Program-made: the position numbers and the translations under genes
Shown here: positions 1 to 8,894 of the stretch, piece by piece
Position numbering within the stretch: position 1 is the first letter of the stretch
How the letters are laid out: each line of letters begins with the position of its first letter
NCBI RefSeq assembly: GCF_029953285.1
Contig: NZ_JASAOI010000006.1
Coordinates: forward strand, 103,394-167,393
Reading direction: 5' to 3'
Source of the DNA: Yinghuangia seranimata
GTDB taxonomy: Bacteria > Actinomycetota > Actinomycetes > Streptomycetales > Streptomycetaceae
DNA length: 64,000 bases
Notes under the pieces: model-generated
Told to the model about the DNA's origin: nothing
The model's database searches: none
Seen by the model: the letters and a program-made list of their open reading frames with translations, nothing else

Positions 1-2193
1 CTGATCTGCGGCGCCCAGGTGCACGTAGGCGTCGAGGACCGCGACCTCGCCGTCGCCGCGCTGCCGTGGCTGGCGCCGTGGCTGCCCGTGCTGCTCGCGG
101 TCTCCGCCAGCTCCCCGTACTGGCTCGGCGAGGACACCGGCTACGCGAGCTGGCGCACCAGCGTGTGGCAGCGCTGGCCCACCACCGGCCCGGCCGGGAC
201 GTTCGCCTCCGCCGCCGAGTACGACGAGATGGTCGACGGGCTGCTGCGCTCCGGCGTGATCAGCGACCCGGGCATGGTCTATTACGACGTCCGCCCGTCG
301 CGGCACGTGCCCACGCTCGAACTGCGCATCACCGACGCCTGCCCCGACGTCGACGACGTGCTGCTCATCGCCGGGCTGTTCCGCGCCCTGGTGGTGCGCG
401 GCTGCGAGCACGCCGCGCGTGGCGACCGCCCCCCGCTCATGCGCGACGAATGGCTGCGCGCCGCCACCTGGCGCGCCGCCCGTTCCGGCCTCGAGGGCGA
501 ACTCGTCGACCCGGTGGGGCTGTCCGCCGCCCCCGCGCGCGAGGTCATGCAGGCCCTGCTCGAGACCGCGCGGCCCTACCTGGAGGACCTCGGCGACTGG
601 GACGAGGTGAGCGGCGCCGCGCACGCCGTGCTGCGCCAGGGCAGTTCGGCCGCGCGGCAACGCGCCGCCGTCGCCCGCGGCGGCTCGCTCGCCGACGCCG
701 TCGACCTCGTGGTCGGCCAGACCCGCACCAGTCCTGTCGGGCCGCTCGGCGGCACCGTCCCCGCACAGCGCACCCCCGGATTGTTCGAGGGCTACCAGGC
801 CGGGTGCGACGAGGCGCTCACCCCAGACGGCCGGGTCCGGCCCGCGTACGCCGCCCCGGTCGCGGCGCTGACCCGGCTCGGCGCGGCCCGGCTGCGGGTG
901 CGGGCCCGCGCCCGCGACGACCTCCAGCGCGTCGAAGGCGCGTTGTTTCGGCCCGAAGGCGCCGACGACCCGCGGCTGTTCCCCTACGACCTGCTCCCGC
1001 GCGTGGTCGATGGCGCGGACTGGGCGCACCTGCGCGGCGGGCTCGCCCAACGGGTCGCCGCGTTAGAGGCGTTCCTCCATGACGTGCACGGCGAACGCCT
1101 CGCGGTACGCGACCGCGTCGTGCCGGCATGGGTCGTCGAGGACGCGCCCGGCCTGCGGGACACCGGCGCGCGTGTCCCGCCCGACACCGTCCGCATCACC
1201 GTCGCGGGCATCGACCTGGTGCGGGACGCCTCCGGCCGCTGGCTGGTGCTGGAGGACAACCTGCGCATGCCCTCCGGCATCGCCTACGCGCTCACCGCGC
1301 GCCGACTCGCTTCCGTCGTCCTCCCCGAACTGGTGCCCGGCGCACCGATACTGACGTCGGATCAGGTCCCGTCGCTGGTGCGGAGCGCCCTGGTCGGCGC
1401 CGCCCCGCGCCGCGCCGAGCGCGACCCGGTCGTGGCCCTCCTCAGCGCCGGACCGGACAGCCCGACCTGGTTCGAACACCGGCTGCTCGCCGACGAGATG
1501 GGCGTCCCGGTGGTCACGCCCGGCGAACTGCGCATCGTCGACGACCGCGTGGTGGTGATGGGCGGCCGCTACGGCGCGTACCCCGTCGACGTGCTGTACC
1601 GCAGGGTCGACGAGGACACCCTCGTCACCGCCCCCGGTGCCGACGGCCGGCCGCTCGGCCCCGGCCTGCTCGACGCCGTGCGCGCCGGCCGTGTCGCGAT
1701 CGCCAACGCGCTCGGCAACGGCGTCGCCGACGACAAGACGCTCTACGCGTTCGTGCCGCGCCTGATCGAGTACTACCTCGGCGAACGCCCGCTGCTCCCG
1801 TCCGTGCGCACCTACCTGTGCGGCGACCCCGACGAGTGCGCCTACGTGCTCGACCACACCGACGAGCTGGTGGTGAAGCCCGTCGACGGCTACGGAGGCG
1901 ACGGCGTCCTGATCGGCCCCGACGCGACCGAGGAGGAGCTCAAGCAGGCCCGCGCCGACATCGCCGCCGACCCGCGCCGCTGGGTCGCGCAGGAAACGGT
2001 CCCGCTGTCGACCCACCCGACCTTCACCGGCGAACGCTTCGAACCCCGCGCTGTCGACCTGCGCGCCTTCGTCTGCCAGTCCGGCGGCGCGACCGTCCTC
2101 CCCGTGGCCCTGACCCGCTCGGCCCCGCGCCGCAGCCTCCTCGTCCACGCCCTCCGCGGCGGCGGCGCGAAGGACACCTGGATCATGCGCTGA
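1..2193 (+). CDS. Carboxylate-amine ligase (YbdK/GCS2) fused to circularly permuted type 2 ATP-grasp protein, 5' end outside window
   Basis: The frame is open from base 1, so the start lies upstream. The first residues read CGAQVHVGV, matching the glutamate-cysteine ligase type 2 (YbdK) signature around its conserved histidine. This half runs to about residue 235. A second domain then begins near GLFEGYQAGCDEALTPDG and resembles the DUF404/DUF407 circularly permuted ATP-grasp family. It contains EDNLRMPSG, typical of that family, and the ATP-grasp lysine and glycine-rich segment VVKPVDGYGGDGV about 100 residues from the end. Both families ligate carboxylates to amines using ATP, but the substrates of the permuted family are not established. 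The fusion suggests two successive ligations on one small molecule or peptide (inference). The protein ends soon after the ATP-grasp fold, without the alpha-E domain (DUF403) that often accompanies it. A 313-base gap separates it from pyc. Confidence 0.8.
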   Translation: MICGAQVHVGVEDRDLAVAALPWLAPWLPVLLAVSASSPYWLGEDTGYASWRTSVWQRWPTTGPAGTFASAAEYDEMVDGLLRSGVISDPGMVYYDVRPSRHVPTLELRITDACPDVDDVLLIAGLFRALVVRGCEHAARGDRPPLMRDEWLRAATWRAARSGLEGELVDPVGLSAAPAREVMQALLETARPYLEDLGDWDEVSGAAHAVLRQGSSAARQRAAVARGGSLADAVDLVVGQTRTSPVGPLGGTVPAQRTPGLFEGYQAGCDEALTPDGRVRPAYAAPVAALTRLGAARLRVRARARDDLQRVEGALFRPEGADDPRLFPYDLLPRVVDGADWAHLRGGLAQRVAALEAFLHDVHGERLAVRDRVVPAWVVEDAPGLRDTGARVPPDTVRITVAGIDLVRDASGRWLVLEDNLRMPSGIAYALTARRLASVVLPELVPGAPILTSDQVPSLVRSALVGAAPRRAERDPVVALLSAGPDSPTWFEHRLLADEMGVPVVTPGELRIVDDRVVVMGGRYGAYPVDVLYRRVDEDTLVTAPGADGRPLGPGLLDAVRAGRVAIANALGNGVADDKTLYAFVPRLIEYYLGERPLLPSVRTYLCGDPDECAYVLDHTDELVVKPVDGYGGDGVLIGPDATEEELKQARADIAADPRRWVAQETVPLSTHPTFTGERFEPRAVDLRAFVCQSGGATVLPVALTRSAPRRSLLVHALRGGGAKDTWIMR

Positions 2194-2506
2194 GACAGTG
2201 GAGGAGAGGCGACACCCGCGTGGCCCCGCGCCGTCCGACCGAGCGCCGCGCGTGCCGGCCCACCGTCTGTGTGTTCACACCAGGGCGGTTTCTTCCGGTT
2301 CATCCCGGTTAGCCGACCTGAGACCAAGTTCACACACGCGTTCGGGCTTCGTGCGAGAACAGTGTTCCCGCTGGTCAGGCGTGTTGTTCCGCAGTCACGC
2401 ACGGTGCCCGGCATATGGACCTGACCTGCGGGGGACCAGTACCCGTGTCCTATGGTTCGGGCATTCCGACCGGAGTCCCCGGGCGACCGGGCAAGGAGGG
2501 TAGCTC
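2194..2506. promoter_or_regulatory. Intergenic region ahead of pyc, with a short perfect inverted repeat
   Basis: No gene is seen in these 313 bases. They contain a 5-1-5 perfect inverted repeat GAACA-G-TGTTC at 2357-2367 and several GTTCACAC-like stretches near 2270 and 2330. The segment directly upstream of pyc has the ribosome binding site AAGGAGGG at 2492-2499. No convincing -35/-10 pair was identified. The inverted repeat could be an operator, but its factor is unknown. Confidence 0.35.
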
Positions 2507-5500
2507 GTGATCCGCAAGTTGCTGGTGGCCAACCGCGGCGAGATCGCCGTACGGGCGCTGCGTGCCGCAACCGAGCTGGACATCACCACCGTGGCGGTCT
2601 ACGCGTACGAGGACCGCCACTCACTCCACCGGCAGAAAGCCGACGAGAGCTACGAGATCGGCGAACGCGGCCACCCGCTGCGCGCCTACCTGGACGTCGA
2701 CACCATCGTCAACGCCGCCATCGCGTGCGGCGCGGACGCCATCTACCCGGGCTACGGATTCCTGTCCGAGAACCCGCTGCTCGCCGAGGCCTGCGAGGCC
2801 AACGGCATCCAGTTCGTCGGCCCCAACGCCGAGGTGCTGTCGCTCGCCGGCAACAAGGTCCGTGCGCTGGAGGCCGCCAAGAGCGCCGGCCTGCCGACGC
2901 TCCGCACGGCCGACCCGAACGACGACATCGAGGTCCTGCTCGCCGCCGCCGACGAGATCGGCTTCCCGATCTTCGTCAAGGCCGCGGCCGGCGGTGGCGG
3001 CCGCGGCCTGCGCCGCGTCGACCGCCGCGAGGACCTGCGCGCCGCGATCGAGACCGCGATGCGCGAGGCGCAGACCGCGTTCGGCGACCCGACCGTGTTC
3101 CTCGAAGAGGCCGTGATCCGCCCTCGGCACATCGAGGTGCAGGTGCTCGCCGACGCCGACGGCAACGTCGTGCACCTCTACGAGCGCGACTGCTCCGTGC
3201 AGCGCCGCCACCAGAAGGTCGTCGAGATCGCCCCGGCGCCGCACCTGGACCCCGACATCCGCGCGCGCATGTGCGCGGACGCGGTGCGCTTCGCCGAGAC
3301 CATCGGCTACCGCAACGCCGGCACCGTCGAGTTCCTCCTCGACGAGCGCGGCCGCTACGTGTTCATCGAGATGAACCCGCGCATCCAGGTCGAGCACACG
3401 GTCACCGAAGAGGTCACCGGCATCGACCTCGTGCAGTCGCAGCTGCGCATCGCGTCCGGCGCGACGTTCACCGAGCTCGGCCTCGCGCAGGAGAACATCC
3501 GCGTGCAGGGCGCCGCCCTGCAGTGCCGCATCACAACCGAGGACCCGGCGCACGAGTTCCGCCCCGACACCGGCACGGTCTCCGCGTACCGTTCGCCGGG
3601 CGGCGCGGGCGTGCGCCTGGACGGCGGCACCTTCACCGGCGCCGAGGTCCTCCCGTACTTCGACTCGATGCTGGTCAAGCTGACCTGCCGTGGGCGGACG
3701 TTCGGCGACGCGGTGGCCCGCGCGCGGCGCGCCGTCGCGGAGTTCCGCATCCGCGGCGTGGCCACCAACATCCCGTTCCTCCAGGCCGTCCTGGACGACG
3801 GGGAGTTCCGCGACGGCCGGGTCACCACGTCCTTCATCGAGGACCGCCCCGACCTGCTGCGCGCCCGCGCCGGCGCCGACCGCGGCACGCGCCTGCTGGC
3901 GTACCTCGCGGACGTGACGGTCAACCGGCCGCACGGGCCCGCGCCCGTGCTCGCCGTCCCGCGCGCCAAGCTGCCCGAACTCCCGGGGGGCGCGGCACCG
4001 TCCGGCAGTCGGCAGAAGCTCCTCGAGCTCGGCGCGAAGGGCTTCGCGGAGGCGCTGCGCGCGCAGAACGCGCTCGCGGTGACCGACACGACCTTCCGCG
4101 ACGCGCACCAGTCGCTGCTCGCGACACGTGTCCGCACGTTCGACCTCGCGGCGGCCGCGCCGCACGTCGCGCGGCTCACCCCGGAGCTGCTGAGCGTCGA
4201 GGCGTGGGGCGGCGCGACGTACGACGTGGCGCTGCGCTTCCTCACCGAGGACCCGTGGGAGCGGCTGGCCACGCTGCGCGAGGCGATGCCGAACCTCAAC
4301 CTGCAGATGCTGCTGCGCGGCCGCAACACCGTCGGGTACACGCCGTACCCGGACAAGGTGTGCGTGAAGTTCGTGGAGGAGGCGGCCCGCACGGGCATCG
4401 ACGTCTTCCGCATCTTCGACGCGCTCAACGACATCGAGGCGATGCGCCCGGCGATCGAGGCGACGCTCGGCACGCACGCGATCGCCGAGGGCACGCTCTG
4501 CTACACGGGCGACCTGTCGAACCCGAACGAGACGCTCTACACGCTCGACTACTACCTGAAGCTCGCCGAGAAGCTGGTCGAGGCCGGCGTGCACGTGCTG
4601 TGCGTCAAGGACATGGCGGGCCTGCTGCGCGCGCCGGCCGCCCGGACGCTGGTCACCGCGCTGCGCGAGAACTTCGACCTGCCGGTCCACCTGCACACCC
4701 ACGACACCGCGGGCGGCCAGCTGGCCACCTACCTCGCGGCGATCGAGGCGGGCGTGGACGCGATCGACGGCGCGTCGGCGGCTCTGGCGGGCACCACCAG
4801 CCAGCCGCCGCTGTCGGCGATCGTCGCGGCGACCGACCACACCGAGCGGGCCACCGGCCTGTCGCTGGACGCGCTGTGCGACCTGGAGCCGTACTGGGCC
4901 GCGGTCCGCGAGGTGTACGCGCCGTTCGAGTCGGGCCTCCCGGCGCCGACCGGCCGCGTGTACCGGCACGAGATCCCGGGCGGCCAGCTGTCGAACCTGC
5001 GGCAGCAGGCGATCGCGCTCGGCCTCGGGCACAAGTTCGAGGAGATCGAGGACGCGTACGCCGCGGCGAACGACATCCTCGGCAACATCGTCAAGGTCAC
5101 CCCGTCCTCGAAGGTGGTCGGCGACCTGGCGCTGCACCTGAGCGCGGTCGGCGCCGACCCGGCGAAGTTCGAGGACGACCCGGCGTCGTTCGACATCCCG
5201 GACAGCGTCATCGGCTTCCTGCAGGGCGAGCTGGGCACCCCGCCCGGCGGCTGGCCCGAGCCGTTCCGCACCCGCGCGCTGGCCGGGCGCAACACCACGG
5301 TGTCGCGCACCGTCGCGCTCACCGCGGAGCAGGACGCCGCGCTGGACGGCGAGGACGTGCGGGCGACCCTGAACCGCCTGCTGTTCCCGGGCCCGGCGCG
5401 CGACTTCGAGGAGGCCCGCCGGCTGTACGGCGATGTCTCGGTGGTGCCGACCCCGGCGTTCCTGCACGGGCTCAAGCCGGGTGAGGAGCTGACGGTCGAG

Positions 5501-5881
5501 CTGTCCGCGGGCGTCGCGCTGTACCTCGCGGTCGAGGCGATCGGCGAGGCGGACGAGCGCGGCTACCGCACGGTGTACTGCCGCATGAACGGGCAGCCGC
5601 GCGTGCTGTCGGTGCGCGACCGCTCGGTCAAGCCGGCCCGTCCGGAGAGCGAGCGGGCCAACCCGGACAACCCGAACCACGTCGCCGCGCCGTTCTCGGG
5701 CGTCGTCACGCTGCAGGTCGGCGTCGGCGACCAGGTCGAGGTCGGCCAGACGGTCGCCACGATCGAGGCGATGAAGATGGAGGCCTCGATCACGGCGTCG
5801 TCGGCCGGCACCGTCGAGCGGCTGGCGATCGACACGGTGGCGTCGGTGGAGGCCGGCGACCTGCTCGTGGTCGTCTCCTGA
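2507..5881 (+). CDS. pyc: Pyruvate carboxylase, single-chain
   Basis: This biotin enzyme makes oxaloacetate from pyruvate, bicarbonate and ATP, refilling the TCA cycle. The 1124 residues match the usual one-chain length. The order is biotin carboxylase (about 1-450, opening with LLVANRGEIAVRA and carrying the glycine-rich ATP loop KAAAGGGGRG near residue 160), carboxyltransferase (about 520-800, TTFRDAHQSLLATR with metal-binding Asp, and HLHTHDTAG), the pyruvate carboxylase conserved region, and a C-terminal biotinyl domain. The biotin-accepting lysine is K1090 in EAMKMEA. The GTG start is chosen because AAGGAGGG lies 7 bases upstream and the conserved first strand follows at once. It appears monocistronic, with a 9-base tandem repeat and a hairpin immediately after the stop. 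Confidence 0.97.
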   Translation: MIRKLLVANRGEIAVRALRAATELDITTVAVYAYEDRHSLHRQKADESYEIGERGHPLRAYLDVDTIVNAAIACGADAIYPGYGFLSENPLLAEACEANGIQFVGPNAEVLSLAGNKVRALEAAKSAGLPTLRTADPNDDIEVLLAAADEIGFPIFVKAAAGGGGRGLRRVDRREDLRAAIETAMREAQTAFGDPTVFLEEAVIRPRHIEVQVLADADGNVVHLYERDCSVQRRHQKVVEIAPAPHLDPDIRARMCADAVRFAETIGYRNAGTVEFLLDERGRYVFIEMNPRIQVEHTVTEEVTGIDLVQSQLRIASGATFTELGLAQENIRVQGAALQCRITTEDPAHEFRPDTGTVSAYRSPGGAGVRLDGGTFTGAEVLPYFDSMLVKLTCRGRTFGDAVARARRAVAEFRIRGVATNIPFLQAVLDDGEFRDGRVTTSFIEDRPDLLRARAGADRGTRLLAYLADVTVNRPHGPAPVLAVPRAKLPELPGGAAPSGSRQKLLELGAKGFAEALRAQNALAVTDTTFRDAHQSLLATRVRTFDLAAAAPHVARLTPELLSVEAWGGATYDVALRFLTEDPWERLATLREAMPNLNLQMLLRGRNTVGYTPYPDKVCVKFVEEAARTGIDVFRIFDALNDIEAMRPAIEATLGTHAIAEGTLCYTGDLSNPNETLYTLDYYLKLAEKLVEAGVHVLCVKDMAGLLRAPAARTLVTALRENFDLPVHLHTHDTAGGQLATYLAAIEAGVDAIDGASAALAGTTSQPPLSAIVAATDHTERATGLSLDALCDLEPYWAAVREVYAPFESGLPAPTGRVYRHEIPGGQLSNLRQQAIALGLGHKFEEIEDAYAAANDILGNIVKVTPSSKVVGDLALHLSAVGADPAKFEDDPASFDIPDSVIGFLQGELGTPPGGWPEPFRTRALAGRNTTVSRTVALTAEQDAALDGEDVRATLNRLLFPGPARDFEEARRLYGDVSVVPTPAFLHGLKPGEELTVELSAGVALYLAVEAIGEADERGYRTVYCRMNGQPRVLSVRDRSVKPARPESERANPDNPNHVAAPFSGVVTLQVGVGDQVEVGQTVATIEAMKMEASITASSAGTVERLAIDTVASVEAGDLLVVVS

Positions 5882-5907
5882 CGGACCTGACGGACCTGAC
5901 GGACCTG
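5881..5907 (+). repeat. Three tandem copies of a 9-base unit at the pyc stop codon
   Basis: The unit ACGGACCTG occurs three times without mismatch, starting on the last base of the pyc stop. A fourth partial copy is formed by the stop codon itself. It looks like replication slippage. No function is apparent. Confidence 0.8.
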
Positions 5908-5924
5908 CCCGGCGTCGCCCGGGC
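5907..5924 (+). terminator. Short GC hairpin after pyc
   Basis: GCCCGG (5907-5912) pairs with CCGGGC (5919-5924) around a six-base loop, 26 bases after the pyc stop. There is no T-run, as is common for actinomycete terminators. The short stem makes the call modest. Confidence 0.4.
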
Positions 5925-5985
5925 GCACGGCACGACAACTGAATGACCGGACGCGACCGAAAGGTTGCGACCCTGTGAGGAATCT

Positions 5986-6052
5986 CGCCGCGCGGGGGCG
6001 TTTTGACGGTCGGAGCTTGTTCGCTCCGGCCCGAAAGCGCCCCCGCGCGGCG
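5986..6052. terminator. Strong long hairpin between pyc and the sigma factor gene
   Basis: Bases 5986-6000 and 6038-6052 are perfect 15-base inverted arms (CGCCGCGCGGGGGCG and its complement). A G-T wobble and three A-T pairs extend the stem inward. Inside the loop a second perfect stem, CGGAGC (6011-6016) / GCTCCG (6023-6028), is capped by TTGTTC. The structure lies 105 bases after pyc and 200 bases before the sigma gene, both on the same strand. A two-stage terminator for pyc is the simplest reading. A structured leader RNA of the sigma gene is the alternative. Confidence 0.6.
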
Positions 6053-6251
6053 TTGTCGTTGGGCCGAACGGACGGCGTCTCATCAGTTTTTCCGATGCTT
6101 TCTGCGCGCGTTAACGCCGGTAGCGCCCGGTTTTGTGGTGTTTTGGATGCTTCCGTAACCCGTCGGGCCTCTTGCCCTTGCGTGTCCCGCGTCACAGACT
6201 CGGTTTCCGCTCGGGGTTTCGGTGTCCGTCCGTCCGGTTTGGGAGACCTGT

Positions 6252-7196
6252 ATGGCTGTGCGCCTCACCGACGCCGACCCCGGCGTCGACCCTTCCGCCG
6301 ATCCCGTGGATCCGGACGCGAAGCCGGTCCCGGGCGCGGCGGACGAACCCCCTGCCGAATCCCCTGCTGAATCGGGGACCCTCAACATCGACGAGCTGCT
6401 GGCCTACCCGCAGCTGCTCAACCACCTGCCCACCCCGCTCGCCCGAGAGGCCGGCGACGGCCTGCTCGCCCGGCTCGCGACCCTCGAACCGGGGACCGCG
6501 CAGCACAGCTACGTGCGCGGCCTGCTCGTCGAGCTCAACCTCCCGATGGTGCGGCACGCCGCAGGCCGCTACCGGCGCCGCGGCGAGCCGGTCGAGGACA
6601 TCGTGCAGGTCGGCACGATCGGCCTGATCAAGGCGATCGACCGGTACGAGGCGGAGCGCGGAAGCAGCTTCATGGCCTACGCGATGCCGACGATCATCGG
6701 AGAGATCAAACGTTTCTTCAGAGACACCTCGTGGTCCGTGCGGGTCCCGCGCCGGCTCCGCGAACTGCGCACCGAGCTGCTGCGCGCCACCGACGAGCTC
6801 ACCGCGACGCTCGGCCGCACCCCGACGCCCCGCGAGCTGGCCGAGCGGATCGGCATCAGCGAGGAGGAGGTCGTCGAGGGCCTGGACGCGTGCACCGTCT
6901 ACACCGCGACGTCCCTGGACGAGACCGCGTACGGCGACGCCGAGGGCCAGGAGACCGTCGGCGACCGGCTCGGCGCCGAGGACCACGAGCTCGACCTCGT
7001 CGAGTACCGCGAGGCCCTCCGCCCGCTGCTCGCCGAACTACCCGGGCGCGAGCGGGCCATCCTGGTCATGCGGTTCTACGGCAATCTGACCCAGGCGCAG
7101 ATCGGCGAGCGGGTCGGCATCTCCCAGATGCACGTCTCGCGGCTGCTGGCCCGCACACTGGCGTCGCTGCGGGAGCGGCTCATGGTCGCGGGCTGA
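6252..7196 (+). CDS. RNA polymerase sigma factor, SigB/SigF/SigG family
   Basis: The protein has 314 residues. After an acidic, proline-rich N-terminal stretch (about 1-45) come region 2 (VEDIVQVGTIGLIKAIDRY, then the conserved GSSFMAYAMPTIIGEIKRFF), region 3 (RVPRRLRELRTELL onward, with TPTPRELAERIGISEEEV) and region 4 (GRERAILVMRFYGNLTQAQI with the recognition helix GISQMHVSRLLAR). This is the general-stress sigma class of actinomycetes. The ATG at 6252 is preferred over a GTG 30 bases upstream because GGGAGA sits 6 bases ahead of it. No anti-sigma or anti-anti-sigma gene adjoins it. The 3' end overlaps the convergent MFS gene by 17 bases, so antisense interference is possible. The 370-base upstream region holds the hairpins described separately and no clear promoter. 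Confidence 0.93.
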   Translation: MAVRLTDADPGVDPSADPVDPDAKPVPGAADEPPAESPAESGTLNIDELLAYPQLLNHLPTPLAREAGDGLLARLATLEPGTAQHSYVRGLLVELNLPMVRHAAGRYRRRGEPVEDIVQVGTIGLIKAIDRYEAERGSSFMAYAMPTIIGEIKRFFRDTSWSVRVPRRLRELRTELLRATDELTATLGRTPTPRELAERIGISEEEVVEGLDACTVYTATSLDETAYGDAEGQETVGDRLGAEDHELDLVEYREALRPLLAELPGRERAILVMRFYGNLTQAQIGERVGISQMHVSRLLARTLASLRERLMVAG

Positions 7197-8667
7197 GCTT
7201 CTCGGCGGGCGCGGGCCGCGGCGCGGGCGCGGCCGCCTCCGCGCGCTCCGGCGCGCGCGTCGGGATGAGCAGCGTGACCAGGCACGCGGAGACGGCGGCG
7301 GCGAAGCCGACCCACAGCGTCGTCTTGAAGCCGTCGAGGGACGGGATGCTGGCGGGCCCGAGCTTCATCGTCAGGTTCGCCAGGATCATGCTGACCACGG
7401 CCGCCGAGGTGGACGTGCCGATCGACCGCATCAGGGTGTTGAGCCCGGTCGCCGCGCCGGTCTGCGCCAGCGGCACGGCCTGCATGATGAGCGCGGGCAT
7501 CGCCGAGTAGGCGAGCGCGCAGCCGGCGGACGTGACGGACGTCGCGACGATGATCTTCCAGACGGCGTCGAGCATGCCGAGCGAGAGCAGGTAGCCGCCC
7601 GCGGTCACGGCGCTGCCGACCAGCAGCGACACCTTCGGGCCCTTGGCCGCGGACAGCTTCGCCGACAGCGGCGAGACCAGCATCATCACGAGGCCACCGG
7701 GCGCCATGACCAGGCCCGCGACCACCATCGACTTGCCGAGGCCGAAGCCGCTGACCTCGGGCAGCATCAGGACCTGCGGGAAGACCAGCGACTGCGCGTA
7801 CATCGCGAAGCCGATGACGATCGACGCCAGGTTGGTGAACAGCACCTGCGGCCGCGCGCTGACCCGCAGGTCCACCAGCGGCGCGGCGGTGCGCAGCTCG
7901 ACCAGCCCCCACAGCGGCAGCACCACGAGCGCGGCGGCGAACAGGCCGAGCGTGGTGCCGCTGCCCCAGCCCCAGTCGGCGCCCTTCGAGATCGCGAGCA
8001 GCAGCGCGACCAGCCCGGCGGCCAGGCCGACCGTGCCGAGGGCGTCGAAGCGGGCGGGCGTGCGCACCGGCGACTCGGGGACGAGCAGCAGCACCAGCGC
8101 GATGTCGAACGCGCCGAGCGCCGCGGCGCCCCAGAAGAGCATGTGCCAGTCGGCGTTCTGCGCGACCAGCGCGGCGACCGGCAGGCCGATGGCGCCGCCG
8201 ATGCCGAGCGTCGCGCTCATCAGGGCGACGGACGGGCCGAGCCGCGCGGGCGGCAGCTCGTCGCGCATCAGGCTCATGCCGAGCGCGATGACGCCGAACG
8301 ACGCGCCCTGGAGCACGCGTCCCGCGATCATCGGCAGGATCGAGTCGCTGAGCGCGCAGACGACCGAGCCGGTGGTCAGCAGCGCCAGGCAGAGCGCGAG
8401 CACGCGGCGCTTGCCGTACATGTCGCCGAGCCGGCCCATCACCGGGGTGAACACGGCGCCGGACAGCAGCGTGGCGGTCACCACCCACGAGGCGTTGGAC
8501 GCGGAGGTGTGGAGCAGCTTCGGGAGCTCGGTGAGCAGCGGCACGACGAGCGTCTGCATGAGCGAGACGACGATGCCGCAGAACGCGAGGACCGTGACGA
8601 CGATCCCGCCGCGGGCGCGGTCGTGTTCCGCGCCGTGGGGTGCGGCGGTGGGCGGTGCGGCGGTCAT
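7180..8667 (-). CDS. MFS transporter, DHA2-type drug/proton antiporter
   Basis: The 495-residue, very hydrophobic protein has about 14 predicted membrane segments and the MFS motif GRLGDMYGKRRVL between helices 2 and 3. It also has VLQGASFGVI, and the PALIMQAVPLAQTGAATGLNTLMRS-region signature of the DHA2 (14-helix) exporters. It probably exports a drug, dye or other toxic small molecule through the cytoplasmic membrane. The start is the ATG whose upstream sequence GGAGG lies 5 bases away. An in-frame upstream extension would translate the operator palindrome and was rejected. It diverges from a MarR gene across a 35-base perfect palindrome, the usual arrangement of an exporter and its ligand-responsive repressor. 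The substrate cannot be told from sequence. Confidence 0.9.
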   Translation of the reverse strand: MTAAPPTAAPHGAEHDRARGGIVVTVLAFCGIVVSLMQTLVVPLLTELPKLLHTSASNASWVVTATLLSGAVFTPVMGRLGDMYGKRRVLALCLALLTTGSVVCALSDSILPMIAGRVLQGASFGVIALGMSLMRDELPPARLGPSVALMSATLGIGGAIGLPVAALVAQNADWHMLFWGAAALGAFDIALVLLLVPESPVRTPARFDALGTVGLAAGLVALLLAISKGADWGWGSGTTLGLFAAALVVLPLWGLVELRTAAPLVDLRVSARPQVLFTNLASIVIGFAMYAQSLVFPQVLMLPEVSGFGLGKSMVVAGLVMAPGGLVMMLVSPLSAKLSAAKGPKVSLLVGSAVTAGGYLLSLGMLDAVWKIIVATSVTSAGCALAYSAMPALIMQAVPLAQTGAATGLNTLMRSIGTSTSAAVVSMILANLTMKLGPASIPSLDGFKTTLWVGFAAAVSACLVTLLIPTRAPERAEAAAPAPRPAPAEKLSPRP

Positions 8668-8709
8668 CTGGCCTCCGTGGCTGTGCCCGTGGGGGGCGGG
8701 CGGCGATCT

Positions 8710-8744
8710 GTATGCACGATACACACAATGTGTATCGTGCATAC
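8710..8744. promoter_or_regulatory. 35-base perfect palindromic operator between MFS and MarR genes
   Basis: The arms GTATGCACGATACACA (8710-8725) and its exact reverse complement (8729-8744) flank the three bases CAA. It is 42 bases upstream of the MFS start and 150 bases upstream of the MarR start. The length and symmetry suggest two overlapping dimer sites. The adjacent MarR protein is the likely binder (inference). Confidence 0.8.
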
Positions 8745-8894
8745 TCGGGACCCCGGAAAGTCCGCTGTGACGCTCGCCTCCGCACCGCGCCGGCACGGGC
8801 CCTGGATAGGTTGGGGGCGCGCCGGAACCCGGCCCGGGGGACGCGCGTTGGCGCAGCAGAGGGCGGCCCGCAGGGCACCGACGAGGGAGGACCC

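Noticed and set aside
2621..5938. 1105-codon minus-strand frame opposite pyc
   Set aside because: It has no domain, a biased Arg/Val/Leu/Asp composition, and lies wholly opposite the unmistakable pyruvate carboxylase.
7643..8770. Plus-strand frame opposite the MFS transporter
   Set aside because: The Ser/Thr/Ala/Pro-rich product has no family features. The minus-strand frame shows MFS motifs and a good ribosome site.
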